The notes below the pieces were generated by a model that was not told where the DNA came from, searched no databases, and saw nothing but the letters and a program-made list of their open reading frames with translations. The position numbers were made by a program, and so were the translations under genes. Below, piece by piece: positions 44,291 to 52,968 of a stretch of 64,000 nucleotides of DNA (the first letter of the stretch is position 1; each line of letters starts with the position of its first letter). This stretch comes from Frigoriflavimonas asaccharolytica. Its GTDB lineage: Bacteria > Bacteroidota > Bacteroidia > Flavobacteriales > Weeksellaceae. Location: positions 37,570 to 101,569 of the forward strand of contig NZ_JABSNO010000010.1 in the NCBI RefSeq assembly GCF_013294015.1, given 5' to 3'.

Positions 44291-45055
44291 ATGAGTAATT
44301 CAAACGGAAAAGTAGCAGTAGTAACAGGCGCAACAGGCGGAATCGGCTTTGCGGTTTGCCAAAGATTAGGGAAAGATGGTTACACCGTAATTTTAAATGG
44401 AATAGATGATGCAGCAGGAGCAGAAAAAGTAGCAGCATTACAAAATGAAGGGATAACTGCAGAATATTACGGTTTTGACGTAACCAATGAAGAAGCGGTA
44501 AATTCAAACATCAATAAAATTGGAGAGAAATATGGTAAAATAGATGTTGTTGTAAACAATGCAGGTGGACTTGGTGGAAGAATGAGATTTGAAGAAATGA
44601 CTACAGAATTTTACAGAAATGTAATGGCATTAAATCTTGATTCTACTTTCTTTATTTCTAGAGCAGCAATTCCTTACTTGAAAAAAGGAGAAAATGCTAC
44701 CATTATCAATTATACATCCAACGCAACTTGGAACGGAGGTGGTCCAGGAGCTGGAGTTTATGCAACTTCAAAAGCTGGTGTACAAGCAATAACAAGAGCA
44801 ATGGCTAAAGATTTAGCTGAATATGGAATTCGTGTAAATGCGGTTTCCCCAGGAACGATAGATACTCCTTTTCATGCGCAAATAAAAGCTACAAAACCAG
44901 AAGTTTTCGCTTCTTGGAAAGATAGCATTATGCTTGGTAGATTGGGAGAACCAAACGAAGTAGCGAATGTAGTATCTTTCTTAGCAGGTAATGATTCTTC
45001 TTTTTTAACTGCCGAAACGATTCAAATTGGAGGTGGACAAGCTTTGGGTATCTAA
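44291..45055 (+). CDS. SDR oxidoreductase, probable DEHU reductase
   Basis: 254 residues, classical short-chain dehydrogenase. TGATGGIG (12-19) binds NAD(P), NNAGG (89-93), then the catalytic Ser143, Tyr157 and Lys161 (YATSK), and PGTIDTPFHAQIK. In alginate loci this enzyme reduces DEHU to 2-keto-3-deoxygluconate, feeding kdgK and kdgA; the gene is always near these. Cofactor preference cannot be read with certainty; the residue after the second strand (NGIDD) suggests NADH as much as NADPH. It ends with a strong terminator at 45076-45111. Confidence 0.88.
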   Translation: MSNSNGKVAVVTGATGGIGFAVCQRLGKDGYTVILNGIDDAAGAEKVAALQNEGITAEYYGFDVTNEEAVNSNINKIGEKYGKIDVVVNNAGGLGGRMRFEEMTTEFYRNVMALNLDSTFFISRAAIPYLKKGENATIINYTSNATWNGGGPGAGVYATSKAGVQAITRAMAKDLAEYGIRVNAVSPGTIDTPFHAQIKATKPEVFASWKDSIMLGRLGEPNEVANVVSFLAGNDSSFLTAETIQIGGGQALGI

Positions 45056-45075
45056 GAAATCCTAAAATATATTTT

Positions 45076-45111
45076 AAATCATCAAAACTATTGTTTTGAT
45101 GATTTTTTTTT
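45076..45111 (+). terminator. Terminator after the SDR gene
   Basis: A perfect 13-bp stem, AAATCATCAAAAC (45076-45088) with GTTTTGATGATTT (45093-45105), a four-base loop and a T-tail. It ends the main alginate run that starts at 35347. Confidence 0.92.
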
Positions 45112-45224
45112 CTCAAAAATAGGAAAGCAGATTATATCTACATTAACATAAAATCAATTAAAAACTGATTTACATACTAATTTCAAAGGCATACTTATAA
45201 TATTTTAAATAAAAGATAAGTTTA

Positions 45225-45268
45225 TTGGTAAACCAATTTGGTAAACCAAATATTTTGTTTTACATTTG
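45225..45268 (+). promoter_or_regulatory. Alginate operon 5 operator (two exact repeats) and promoter
   Basis: TTGGTAAACCAA twice (45225-45236 and 45238-45249), one T apart. The -7 box TACATTTG (45261-45268) is downstream, so here the operator covers the -33 region rather than the -7 box as in the first three sites. The PL7 lipoprotein ATG is at 45300. Confidence 0.82.
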
Positions 45269-45299
45269 ACTTGTTTAATATTTCAAATGCAGTAAAACG

Positions 45300-46208
45300 A
45301 TGAAATTTATTTTTAAAATTATTTTTGTATGTATTTTGGTACAAAATTGCGGAAGAGCAACTGAAGAAATTGTTTCTGCAACGCAAGTTCCAATTGCTAC
45401 ACCAGAAATTCCTGCAACTGGTTTTGCAAATATTAATCTTGCCAATTGGAAAGTAACAACACCTTTGGATATGGATAATAACGGCAGCCCAGACGAATTT
45501 TCTGCAGCGCAAATACAAAACGGTGGATATAGAAATATTGCAGCTCTACAGCCATTTATGTATGATGATACCAGCGATAAATCTATCGTTTTTTATGCTT
45601 ATCCAAATATTTCTACAGCTAATAGTGATTATTCTAGATCCGAATTGCGAGAGATGATCAACCCTACAAATTCAAAAATAAACTGGACGCTAAACCAAGG
45701 TGGAACCATTGAAGGCAATTTAAAAATGGTTTCCATCACGCCAGAAAATGCTAGTTCTGGATCTAGTAATACATACCATAGAGCAATTGTAATGCAGATA
45801 CATGGTATTATCTCTCAGTCGGATATGACTACGTATGGTTTTACGTCAAATAGTGCTCCTCCATTATTAAAAATATTTTGGATAGACGGCAAAATCATAG
45901 CCTACAAAAAAACACTAGTAAATTCCAACACAACGGGAATAGATTTATACAGCAGCTCTAGCTCCATCTGGACAGATATTTCTTACGATTTTGGAACAGT
46001 TGGCTATAATCCTTTTGATTTAAAAATTGTAGCAAGTGCCGGAAAACTAATTGTGACTGTTAATGGCACCAATTCCCATACTTTCCAAGACACAAGTTTA
46101 GCAAAATGGCCATTCGAAAACTATTTTAAAGCGGGAAATTATTTAATAACTACAGAACCGACAGCAAAAGCTACCGTAAAATATTTTAAACTTAACGTAA
46201 CTCATTAA
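45300..46208 (+). CDS. PL7 alginate lyase 2 (probable lipoprotein)
   Basis: 302 residues. The N-terminus (FKIIFVCILVQNCG) looks like a lipoprotein signal with Cys17, though Asn before Cys is unusual. A Pro/Thr/Ala-rich linker (about 25-42) leads to the PL7 domain: RSELRE (113-118), QIH (166-168) and YFKAGNY (275-281). It shares the motif set with PL7 lyase 1 but is clearly diverged. DMDNNGSPDE near residue 57 looks like a calcium loop. Membrane anchoring would keep it at the cell, complementary to the freely exported PL7 lyase 1. First gene of operon 5, under its own operator. Confidence 0.9.
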   Translation: MKFIFKIIFVCILVQNCGRATEEIVSATQVPIATPEIPATGFANINLANWKVTTPLDMDNNGSPDEFSAAQIQNGGYRNIAALQPFMYDDTSDKSIVFYAYPNISTANSDYSRSELREMINPTNSKINWTLNQGGTIEGNLKMVSITPENASSGSSNTYHRAIVMQIHGIISQSDMTTYGFTSNSAPPLLKIFWIDGKIIAYKKTLVNSNTTGIDLYSSSSSIWTDISYDFGTVGYNPFDLKIVASAGKLIVTVNGTNSHTFQDTSLAKWPFENYFKAGNYLITTEPTAKATVKYFKLNVTH

Positions 46209-46227
46209 CTAAAAAAAATTATAAAAA

Positions 46228-47445
46228 ATGAAAACAAAATTACTATTTATTGCTGCGTATGCATTTGCTACATCAGCAGCTTTCGGACAAACAACTTTAT
46301 TTTCCGATAATTTTGATAAAGCTGGTCTACCAGATCCGCCTGCATCACCAAGTCAAAATCAGGGTTTTTCTGGAGCAGCAGGCACTACATCTACGGCTAT
46401 ATCTGCGGTTGCAACGTATACTGGTGTTAATACTTCCTTGTGGAAATTAGATTCTGGCAACGGAACATCCGGCTTAAATGCAATTTATACCGCAGGTAAT
46501 TCTAGTTATACCACCAATTTAAGCTTACAAGGTACTTCTTCTGTTACTGCAGGTGCAGCAACAAGAGCTACAGCCACAGTTGCTGTTCCTGTTCCGTTTT
46601 CTGGAGTTTTAAGTTCTAATGCAGAAAAATTGACATGGTCTTTCGCATTGCGCACAAATAGATCTTCACAATTGCCGCAACTTACTACCGCATTTACTCC
46701 CGCGCTTACTGCTGCAAGTAGTACTGCAACGTCCATAGGTTTTATCGTCGCTACAAATTTAGCGGCTGGTGGAGACATCACGACCACCGGAAGCGGATAT
46801 GCAATAATATACTCTGGCGGAAGTGGCACTACCAATGCGTACACTTTTGGATCTTTCACAGGTGGACTTAATTCTCAAGCTTCTTTCACGCCTTTACTTT
46901 CTGTGGATAATATTACTGCGAGCACAAATGGATGCTCAATTATTTTATCCTATACTCCATCCACAAATACTTGGGAAATGAATGTAAGACAAGATTTGGT
47001 CACAAGTTTACCAGATCCTCAATCTTCCACCGCAAATGCATATATCGCTTCCACACCTGCGAGTGTTGTAAATACAACCTATACAAATTTAGCAACTACC
47101 AATATGATGCTTTATTACAACTATAGCGGCACAAATGGTATTTATTTAGACAATTTAAAAGTAACCTCCGGTTCTACTACAGTTCCTTCAGTTTTGGGCG
47201 TTTCGGATGTAAAAAATGCCAGCGTATTATCTATTTATCCAAATCCAGCAAGAGAATATTTTATCTTGGAAAGTAAAAAATCCATCAACGAAATTGCAAT
47301 CTACAATGCTGAAGGCAGAATCGTAAAAAGCATTTCAAATCCTAAATCTAACCGTGTAGATATTAGTTCTTTGGAAAAAGGCTATTATGTGGTGAAAATT
47401 CTTTCGGACAAAACTGAGTCTAGCAAAAAGTTAATTGTAGAATAA
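46228..47445 (+). CDS. Secreted beta-rich protein with type IX secretion tail, alginate regulon
   Basis: 405 residues: a signal peptide (MKTKLLFIAAYAFATSAAFG), a large Ser/Thr/Ala/Gly-rich beta domain (about 22-325; LFSDNFDKAGLPDPPASPSQ, YTGVNTSLWKLDSGNGTSGL, IYLDNLKVTSG), and a type A Por sorting domain (LSIYPNPAREYFILES ... ISSLEKGYYVVKILSD). No catalytic motif is recognised. Strands such as FSDNFD and IYLDNLKV resemble concanavalin/CBM-like sandwiches, so binding of polysaccharide is plausible. It is co-transcribed with PL7 lyase 2 (19 bases apart) and ends with a terminator. It is the only type IX-exported product of the locus. Confidence 0.82.
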   Translation: MKTKLLFIAAYAFATSAAFGQTTLFSDNFDKAGLPDPPASPSQNQGFSGAAGTTSTAISAVATYTGVNTSLWKLDSGNGTSGLNAIYTAGNSSYTTNLSLQGTSSVTAGAATRATATVAVPVPFSGVLSSNAEKLTWSFALRTNRSSQLPQLTTAFTPALTAASSTATSIGFIVATNLAAGGDITTTGSGYAIIYSGGSGTTNAYTFGSFTGGLNSQASFTPLLSVDNITASTNGCSIILSYTPSTNTWEMNVRQDLVTSLPDPQSSTANAYIASTPASVVNTTYTNLATTNMMLYYNYSGTNGIYLDNLKVTSGSTTVPSVLGVSDVKNASVLSIYPNPAREYFILESKKSINEIAIYNAEGRIVKSISNPKSNRVDISSLEKGYYVVKILSDKTESSKKLIVE

Positions 47446-47466
47446 TAAAAAATCATTTTTAATAAA

Positions 47467-47499
47467 TTAAAGGCTAAAATTTTAAATTTTAGCCTTTAA
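47467..47499 (+). terminator. Terminator at the end of the alginate locus
   Basis: A 14-pair stem, TTAAAGGCTAAAAT (47467-47480) with ATTTTAGCCTTTAA (47486-47499), and a five-base loop. Only a short T-run (CTTTTT) follows, so its strength is moderate. Confidence 0.75.
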
Positions 47500-47546
47500 T
47501 GCTTTTTATGAGACCGAGTTTTTTGTAATATTTTACCTAATAATTT

Positions 47547-47996
47547 TCAGAAAACATACAATATTTCTTGGCTTATGTTATTAAGTTCAAACTTATTGCC
47601 AATTACTTTGCCCATCATTATATTAGCCATCGGACTTTCTTCTGATATTGCATAAAAACGATCATCCTCAAAAAAAAACTCTCCGAGAGATACAGAAATG
47701 TAAAATCTCGCTTTGTTTGTAATGACTAAAGATCCCAGCTGAATAATGTTTGTTTTTGATAGCAAAACTTTTTGCATTTTGCTTTGCATATTTTTAAGCG
47801 TAAACATTTGCTTATCCAATTGATAAATTTCTTCTTGTATTTCTTCCCGAAAAGAATCATATTTTGGTGCTTTTTTTATATCTCTACTAGCTTCCAACGT
47901 AAAGTTTCTATAAAATTCTAGTTTTTTCACTTTGGCTTTAATTATATCAATTACATAAGACCTTATGTTGTTTTTTGAATAGTCTTTCAACAGCAT
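47547..47996 (-). CDS. GreA/GreB C-terminal-domain-like protein
   Basis: 149 residues from ATG 47996 (MLLKDYSKNNIRSYVIDIIK); a TTG further upstream adds a poor extension. The first two thirds are helical with a Lys/Glu-rich coiled-coil feel (EEIQEEIYQLDKQMFTLKNM). The end matches the FKBP-like domain of transcript cleavage factors: IQLGSLVITNKARFYISVSL, AISEESPMANIMMGKVIGN. In flavobacteria such proteins are often labelled 3-oxoacyl-ACP synthase, which the sequence does not support. The acidic tip residues of GreA are not evident. It may bind RNA polymerase; unproven. Confidence 0.7.
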   Translation of the reverse strand: MLLKDYSKNNIRSYVIDIIKAKVKKLEFYRNFTLEASRDIKKAPKYDSFREEIQEEIYQLDKQMFTLKNMQSKMQKVLLSKTNIIQLGSLVITNKARFYISVSLGEFFFEDDRFYAISEESPMANIMMGKVIGNKFELNNISQEILYVF

Positions 47997-48093
47997 TTTA
48001 TAAATTTTTATTAAATATAAAATTATTTTTTTAATCAAATTGAGTAATTTTGTAATTAAGATAAAACTTCATTCAATAATATAAAAATCATCA

Positions 48094-50109
48094 ATGAATA
48101 ATCCACTTTTAGAAACTTTTTCAAATCTTCACGATTCTGCACCATTTTCTGCTATCAAAGAAGAACATTTCTTACCAGCATTTACACAATTAATTGATGA
48201 ATCTGAAAAAGAAATAGAAAAAATTGCGCAAAATATAGAAGAACCAATCTTTGAAAATACAATAGAAGCATTGGCCTTCTCTGGTGAAAAATTAGATATC
48301 GTTTCACATTTATTTTTTAATTTAAACTCTGCAGAAACCAACGACGAATTGCAAAAAATAGCGCAAGAAATTTCGCCCTTACTTTCTGCCTTTTCCAGCA
48401 AAATTTCTCAAAACGAAAAACTATTTTTAAGAATTAAAAATGTGTTTGATGGTAAAACACAACTAAATTTAACGGAAGAGCAACAAACGTTGCTAAACGA
48501 AACCTACAAAGGATTTGTGAGAAGTGGCGCATTGCTAAATAACGAGGACAAAAAAACACTGGAAGAAATAGATGCAAATCTCTCTCTAAAATCATTACAA
48601 TTTGGACAAAACGTTTTAGCCTCAACAAATGCTTATTTCAAAAATATTTTAGATAAAAATGAGCTCGCAGGAATTCCAGAAGCTATCCTTTCACAATATA
48701 AAGCAGATGCAGAAGAACGTAATTTAGAAGGTTATGTAATCACACTAGATTACCCAAGTTATTTGCCCGCAGTTACCTATGCCGAAAATAGAAAATTGAG
48801 ATCAGAATTAGCTTTAGCGAATGGCAGAAAATCCTTTGATGGCGGAGAATTTGATAACCAGAATTTAGTTAAAGAATTAATAGCCTTAAAACAGAAAAAA
48901 GCAGAACTTCTTGGTTATCAAAATTACGCAACCTACGTATTGGAAGAGAGAATGGCACAAAATTCTGCCAAAGTTTTTGAATTTTTAAAAGAACTAAGTC
49001 AGAAAGCAAAACCTTTTGCAGAGCAAGAAATTTTAGAATTAAAAAAATTAGCAGAAAAAGACGGTATATCAGAAATGCAAACTTATGATCATGCTTTCTA
49101 CGCAGAAAAATTGCGCAAACAAAAATTCGACCTCAATGATGAAGAATTAAAACCATATTTTCAACTAGAGAAAGTGCAAGAAGCCGTTTTTAGTTTAGCA
49201 AAAAAATTGTTTCATTTAGATTTTAAAGAAAATACAGAAATAGATACCTATAATAACGAAGTGAAAACCTACGAAATTTTTGAAAATGGCAACTTCAAAT
49301 CCTTACTGTATGTAGATTATTTCCCAAGAAAAGGTAAGCGTGCAGGTGCTTGGATGACGAGTTATCAAAATCAATACAAAAAAAATGGAGTAGAAAAAAG
49401 ACCACACATCAGTGTAGTTTGCAATTTTTCTAAACCCACAAAAGATGCACCAAGTTTGCTCACATTTCAAGAAGTTACTACGCTTTTCCATGAGTTTGGC
49501 CATGCTCTTCATGGTGTTTTGGCAAATACGGTTTATCCAACTCTTTCTGGAACATCTGTGAAATGGGATTTTGTAGAATTGCCTTCCCAATTTTTGGAAA
49601 ATTATTGCTACGAACCAGAATTTCTAAAAACATTCGCCAAACATTTCGAAACTGGCGAAATTTTATCTGATGAAAAGATAGAAAAAATTTCTGCAAGCAA
49701 AAGTTTTATGGAAGGCTATCAAACTTTGAGACAAGTTGGTTTGGCTACATTAGACATGAAATACCACAGCGAATTTGTTGGTGAAAAAAGCATCAAAATA
49801 TTTGAAGATGAGACATTAAAAGAGATGCAACTTTATCCTGTAAACCCCGAAACTGCTATAAGCCCAAGTTTTTCTCACATCTTTGCAGGTGGATATTCAG
49901 CAGGATATTACTCTTACAAATGGGCAGAAGTTTTGGATGCAGACGCTTTTCAATATTTTAAAGAAAATGGCATTTTTGATAAAGAAATCGCCGATAAATA
50001 TAAAGTTCTGTTAGAATCTGGTGGAAGCAAAAACCCGATGGATTTATACAAAAATTTCCGTGGAAGTGAACCAAATGTAGAAAGTTTGTTGAAGCGAGCT
50101 TTTGGTTAA
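48094..50109 (+). CDS. M3-family zinc metallopeptidase (oligopeptidase A/Dcp-like)
   Basis: 671 residues, the usual length, no signal peptide. HEFGHALHG (from about 466) gives the two zinc His and the catalytic Glu, with the third ligand Glu in the following helix (FVELPSQFLENY). YFPRKGKRAGAWMTSY and SPSFSHIFAGGYSAGYYSYKWAE are the substrate-binding segments of the M3A group. It degrades short peptides in the cytoplasm. The gene stands alone and ends at a terminator shared with the convergent gene. Confidence 0.93.
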   Translation: MNNPLLETFSNLHDSAPFSAIKEEHFLPAFTQLIDESEKEIEKIAQNIEEPIFENTIEALAFSGEKLDIVSHLFFNLNSAETNDELQKIAQEISPLLSAFSSKISQNEKLFLRIKNVFDGKTQLNLTEEQQTLLNETYKGFVRSGALLNNEDKKTLEEIDANLSLKSLQFGQNVLASTNAYFKNILDKNELAGIPEAILSQYKADAEERNLEGYVITLDYPSYLPAVTYAENRKLRSELALANGRKSFDGGEFDNQNLVKELIALKQKKAELLGYQNYATYVLEERMAQNSAKVFEFLKELSQKAKPFAEQEILELKKLAEKDGISEMQTYDHAFYAEKLRKQKFDLNDEELKPYFQLEKVQEAVFSLAKKLFHLDFKENTEIDTYNNEVKTYEIFENGNFKSLLYVDYFPRKGKRAGAWMTSYQNQYKKNGVEKRPHISVVCNFSKPTKDAPSLLTFQEVTTLFHEFGHALHGVLANTVYPTLSGTSVKWDFVELPSQFLENYCYEPEFLKTFAKHFETGEILSDEKIEKISASKSFMEGYQTLRQVGLATLDMKYHSEFVGEKSIKIFEDETLKEMQLYPVNPETAISPSFSHIFAGGYSAGYYSYKWAEVLDADAFQYFKENGIFDKEIADKYKVLLESGGSKNPMDLYKNFRGSEPNVESLLKRAFG

Positions 50110-50180
50110 TATGCAATGTTGAATTTTAAAATAGATCAAAATTCAATTTTACACTTAATATCTTTGCAAAATTTATTGTT

Positions 50181-50210
50181 AAAAACGTCCTTGGAATAAG
50201 GGCGTTTTTT
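50181..50210. terminator. Bidirectional terminator between convergent genes
   Basis: AAAAACGTCC (50181-50190) pairs with GGGCGTTTTT (50200-50209), with one G-T pair, and a T-run on each strand's downstream side. It serves the M3 peptidase gene and the minus-strand gene ending at 50209, whose stop codon it touches. Confidence 0.8.
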
Positions 50211-51234
50211 ACTGTACATTATTTGTTGTCAGTTTTGCTCTTGCTTTTGCAAGCATTGGAATAGATAAAAGACCAAGTACAATCATTATCACCAATTGCA
50301 TCGTGTGAGAAATAAAAGCGTAGGCCAAACCGACTTCTGCACCTTCTTCGAAAGACAATCCCATAGAAAGAAAAAGAGCGCCAATTCCTAATTTTAAAGC
50401 GGCATGAAAAGCACCAATTCCGCCAGAAGCAGGTACCATCATTCCTAAAGTTCCAACTACGATAACGAAAAAGCCGTCTGCAAAAGTAAAATTAGAAGTT
50501 TCTGGCAATGCAAAACAAACAAGATAAGCTGCCAAATAATAACAGATCCATATTGCTAATGACAAATAGATAAATTTAAATTTTTGTTTTAATTTAAAAA
50601 TCGATAAAACACCTTGAAATATTCCCTCTACAAATGCAATGATTTTTGCTAAAAAACTAAACTTTTTAAAATAATTTTTAAAATAGAAAAAACAGAAGAT
50701 GCCGAAAAATAAAATTCCTATAAAAACAAGAATTTTAGTGGGATTCAAATCTATGTTGGCTTCCGAATAAAATGCCAATATCGCATCATATTTGAATATG
50801 AGCGTAAGAAGTAGAAAACCTCCCATGCAAACCAAATCTACCACACGTTCTAAAATAATGGTACCAAATGATTTCTCTACCGGAACTTTTTCTACGCCAA
50901 AAAGCGCAGTAGAACGCGCCAATTCACCACTTCTTGGTATCGTAAGATTCATTAAATATCCAAAGGAAAGCGTCCAAAATGAATTAGAATTTGAAATTTT
51001 GTAGCCCATAGGTTCCAAAAGCAAATTCCATCTGATTGCACGAAACCAATACGCCAAGATACCAAAAACAGCCCCTGAAAAAACCCAGAAATAGTTGGCT
51101 TTTGCAAAATATCCTGCTATTTTTTCAAACTCCATTCCTCTTAAAGCATACCACATGAAAAAAATAGCAATAGCCAAAGAAATCGCAATAGTAAGAAATG
51201 TTTTAAAAGAATTTGATTTTTTTTCTACCTCCAA
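50209..51234 (-). CDS. Flippase-like integral membrane protein (LPG_synthase_TM / UPF0104)
   Basis: 341 residues, about eight membrane segments. RAIRWNLLLEPMGYKI, WTLSFGYLMNLTIPRSGELAR and GMMVPASGGIGAFHAALKLG are the signatures of the membrane part of lysylphosphatidylglycerol synthases, here without the cytosolic synthase domain. Stand-alone versions are treated as flippases or as transferases of unknown substrate. The gene follows panD by 12 bases on the same strand and is probably co-transcribed, a pairing that tells nothing specific of function. Confidence 0.88.
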   Translation of the reverse strand: MEVEKKSNSFKTFLTIAISLAIAIFFMWYALRGMEFEKIAGYFAKANYFWVFSGAVFGILAYWFRAIRWNLLLEPMGYKISNSNSFWTLSFGYLMNLTIPRSGELARSTALFGVEKVPVEKSFGTIILERVVDLVCMGGFLLLTLIFKYDAILAFYSEANIDLNPTKILVFIGILFFGIFCFFYFKNYFKKFSFLAKIIAFVEGIFQGVLSIFKLKQKFKFIYLSLAIWICYYLAAYLVCFALPETSNFTFADGFFVIVVGTLGMMVPASGGIGAFHAALKLGIGALFLSMGLSFEEGAEVGLAYAFISHTMQLVIMIVLGLLSIPMLAKARAKLTTNNVQ

Positions 51235-51246
51235 AATTCGAAAAAA

Positions 51247-51597
51247 TTAGGTAAGTAGATTGGTGTGCTCATCTGGAAAGATGATTTTTGGCTGAAATTC
51301 TTTAGCTTCTTCTGGTGTCATCTGTGCAAAAGCGATAATGATGATGATATCACCTTTTTGCACTCTCCTTGCTGCAGGACCATTTAAACAAATTTCGCCA
51401 GATTTTCTCTTCCCTTTTATGGTGTACGTATCGAAACGTTCCCCATTGTTTACATTTACAATATATACACGCTCACCAACGATAATGCCAGAAGCTTCTA
51501 GCAAATCTTCATCAATGGTGATGCTTCCGATATAATTAAGATCAGATTCGGTAACGCGAACTCTGTGAATTTTTGATTTGAAAACTTCAATTAGCAT
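51247..51597 (-). CDS. panD: Aspartate 1-decarboxylase
   Basis: 116 residues. [20 protein letters not shown] and YIGSITID contain the self-cleavage site Gly24-Ser25 that yields the pyruvoyl group. [15 protein letters not shown] and [17 protein letters not shown] follow. It makes beta-alanine from aspartate for pantothenate and coenzyme A. First gene of a pair with the flippase-like gene. Confidence 0.97.
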   Translation of the reverse strand: MLIEVFKSKIHRVRVTESDLNYIGSITIDEDLLEASGIIVGERVYIVNVNNGERFDTYTIKGKRKSGEICLNGPAARRVQKGDIIIIIAFAQMTPEEAKEFQPKIIFPDEHTNLLT

Positions 51598-51949
51598 TTT
51601 GCAAATTTATTAATAAAAATCGGAATTAAAAACCACTTTTCTCTTCTATCTACTTAATTTTTTTAAATTTAATCTGCTTATAAATCCAGAAAGAAAAATT
51701 TGTTCATTTTATTAAATTCGCAATTTTAAATTTAAATTAATGGAAGAATGTTATAATTGATTAACAAGGCTTTTTATCTTATAACAACTTCTGTAAATAC
51801 TATAAATTAGGTTACATTCTGATTATTAAATGATTAAATTTACGTGAACAATACTAATATTATTCTGCAAATAGTGAAATAAATTTGAATATATTGAAAA
51901 TTGTATTATATTTGCTAATACTAGAACACTAACTTTAATAAAAAAAATT
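51598..51949. other. Intergenic region upstream of the HU gene
   Basis: 352 bases without a gene, very AT-rich. It holds the HU promoter at its right end and presumably the panD promoter at its left. No conserved RNA structure is evident. Confidence 0.5.
51884..51914 (+). promoter_or_regulatory. Bacteroidota promoter of the HU gene
   Basis: TTTG (51884-51887), 19 bases, then TATATTTG (51907-51914): an exact match to the TTTG / TAnnTTTG promoter. The HU ATG is 35 bases downstream. Confidence 0.82.
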
Positions 51950-52258
51950 ATGAACAAATCTGAATTAATTGACGCAATGTCTCAAGACGCAGGGATTTCT
52001 AAAGTTGCTGCAAAAGCTGCACTAGAATCTTTTATGTCTAATGTAACTTCTACATTGAAAGAAAAAGATGGAAAAGTATCTTTAGTAGGTTTTGGAACTT
52101 TCTCTGTAGTAGAAAGAGCTGCGAGACAAGGTATCAATCCTTCTACGAAACAGCCTATCAGTATTGCTGCAAAAAAAGTTGCTAAATTTAAAGCTGGAGC
52201 AGAATTAGCTACATCTACAGCTGGTGCAAAAGAAAAAGCTCCTGCAAAGAAAAAATAA
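51950..52258 (+). CDS. HU-family nucleoid protein
   Basis: 102 residues. MNKSELIDAMSQDAGISKVA, VSLVGFGTFSVVERAARQG and INPSTKQPISIAAKKVAKFK are the HU/IHF fold with the DNA-bending arm (NPSTKQPI). The C-terminus adds a flexible Ala/Lys tail (GAKEKAPAKKK) typical of flavobacterial HU proteins. It packs and bends DNA without strong sequence preference. It has its own strong promoter and terminator. Confidence 0.95.
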   Translation: MNKSELIDAMSQDAGISKVAAKAALESFMSNVTSTLKEKDGKVSLVGFGTFSVVERAARQGINPSTKQPISIAAKKVAKFKAGAELATSTAGAKEKAPAKKK

Positions 52259-52280
52259 TTTCTCAGAAAATTAAAATAAA

Positions 52281-52304
52281 AAAACCGCCAATTGGCGGTT
52301 TTTT
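52281..52304. terminator. Bidirectional terminator, HU gene and pdxH
   Basis: AAAACCGCC (52281-52289) pairs with GGCGGTTTT (52294-52302) around AATT, with T-runs outward on both strands. It ends both the HU gene (plus) and pdxH (minus, stop at 52305). Confidence 0.92.
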
Positions 52305-52949
52305 TTATGGTGCTAATCTGCAAATACTCCAAGAGTTTTCTTTATCTTTTTTGTATAAAATCCTATCGTGCAAGCGGTTTGGTCGCCCCTGCCAAAATTC
52401 TATCTCATAAGGTTTTGCAATATATCCACCCCAATTTTCGGGACGAGAAATATTTTTTCCTTCATATTCATTTTCTAATTTATGCAATCTATCTTCTAGA
52501 AATTGTCTATTTTCTATCACACTGCTTTGCGGAGATACTATCGCTCCCAATTGGCTTCCACGTGGTCTTTCGTTAAAATAGGAATCGCTAAGATCTTGCG
52601 AAACTCTTTCTACTCGGGCTTTTATTATAATCTGCCTTTCTAAGGATGGCCAAAAAAATTGAATTCCAGCTAATTGCGTTTTATCCAAAGATTCTCCCTT
52701 TTTACTTTCATAATTAGTGTAGAAAATAAATCCCTCTTCTGAGTAAGATTTTAAAAGTACCGTGCGAATTCTAGGACAACCATCTTCTTCCATAGTAGAA
52801 ACAGACATTGCGTTTGCTTCAGAAATATGTTCATTTCCTTTGGCTTCATCAAACCAATTTTGAAATTGAATAAGCGGATTTTCATTGATTTGATCTTCAA
52901 CTAAGTTATTTTTTTCATAAGATTTGCGATGATGATGCAGGTTTTCCAT
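52305..52949 (-). CDS. pdxH: Pyridoxine/pyridoxamine 5'-phosphate oxidase
   Basis: 214 residues, an FMN enzyme. RIRTVLLKSYSEEGFIFYTN and SKKGESLDKTQLAGIQFFW bind FMN. RPRGSQLGAIVSPQSSVI, FWQGRPNRLHDRILY and the ending WSICRLAP are fully conserved family segments. It makes pyridoxal phosphate, used by both aminotransferase-type genes further on. Divergent from the YqgE gene by 19 bases. Confidence 0.97.
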   Translation of the reverse strand: MENLHHHRKSYEKNNLVEDQINENPLIQFQNWFDEAKGNEHISEANAMSVSTMEEDGCPRIRTVLLKSYSEEGFIFYTNYESKKGESLDKTQLAGIQFFWPSLERQIIIKARVERVSQDLSDSYFNERPRGSQLGAIVSPQSSVIENRQFLEDRLHKLENEYEGKNISRPENWGGYIAKPYEIEFWQGRPNRLHDRILYKKDKENSWSICRLAP

Positions 52950-52968
52950 TTTTTTATTAAATTTGAGA

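Noticed and set aside
23592..47545. Alginate locus as a recent mobile element
   Set aside because: It lies right behind tRNA-Leu, a common integration site, but no integrase, no repeated tRNA end and no transposase are visible, and codon use looks like that of the neighbours.
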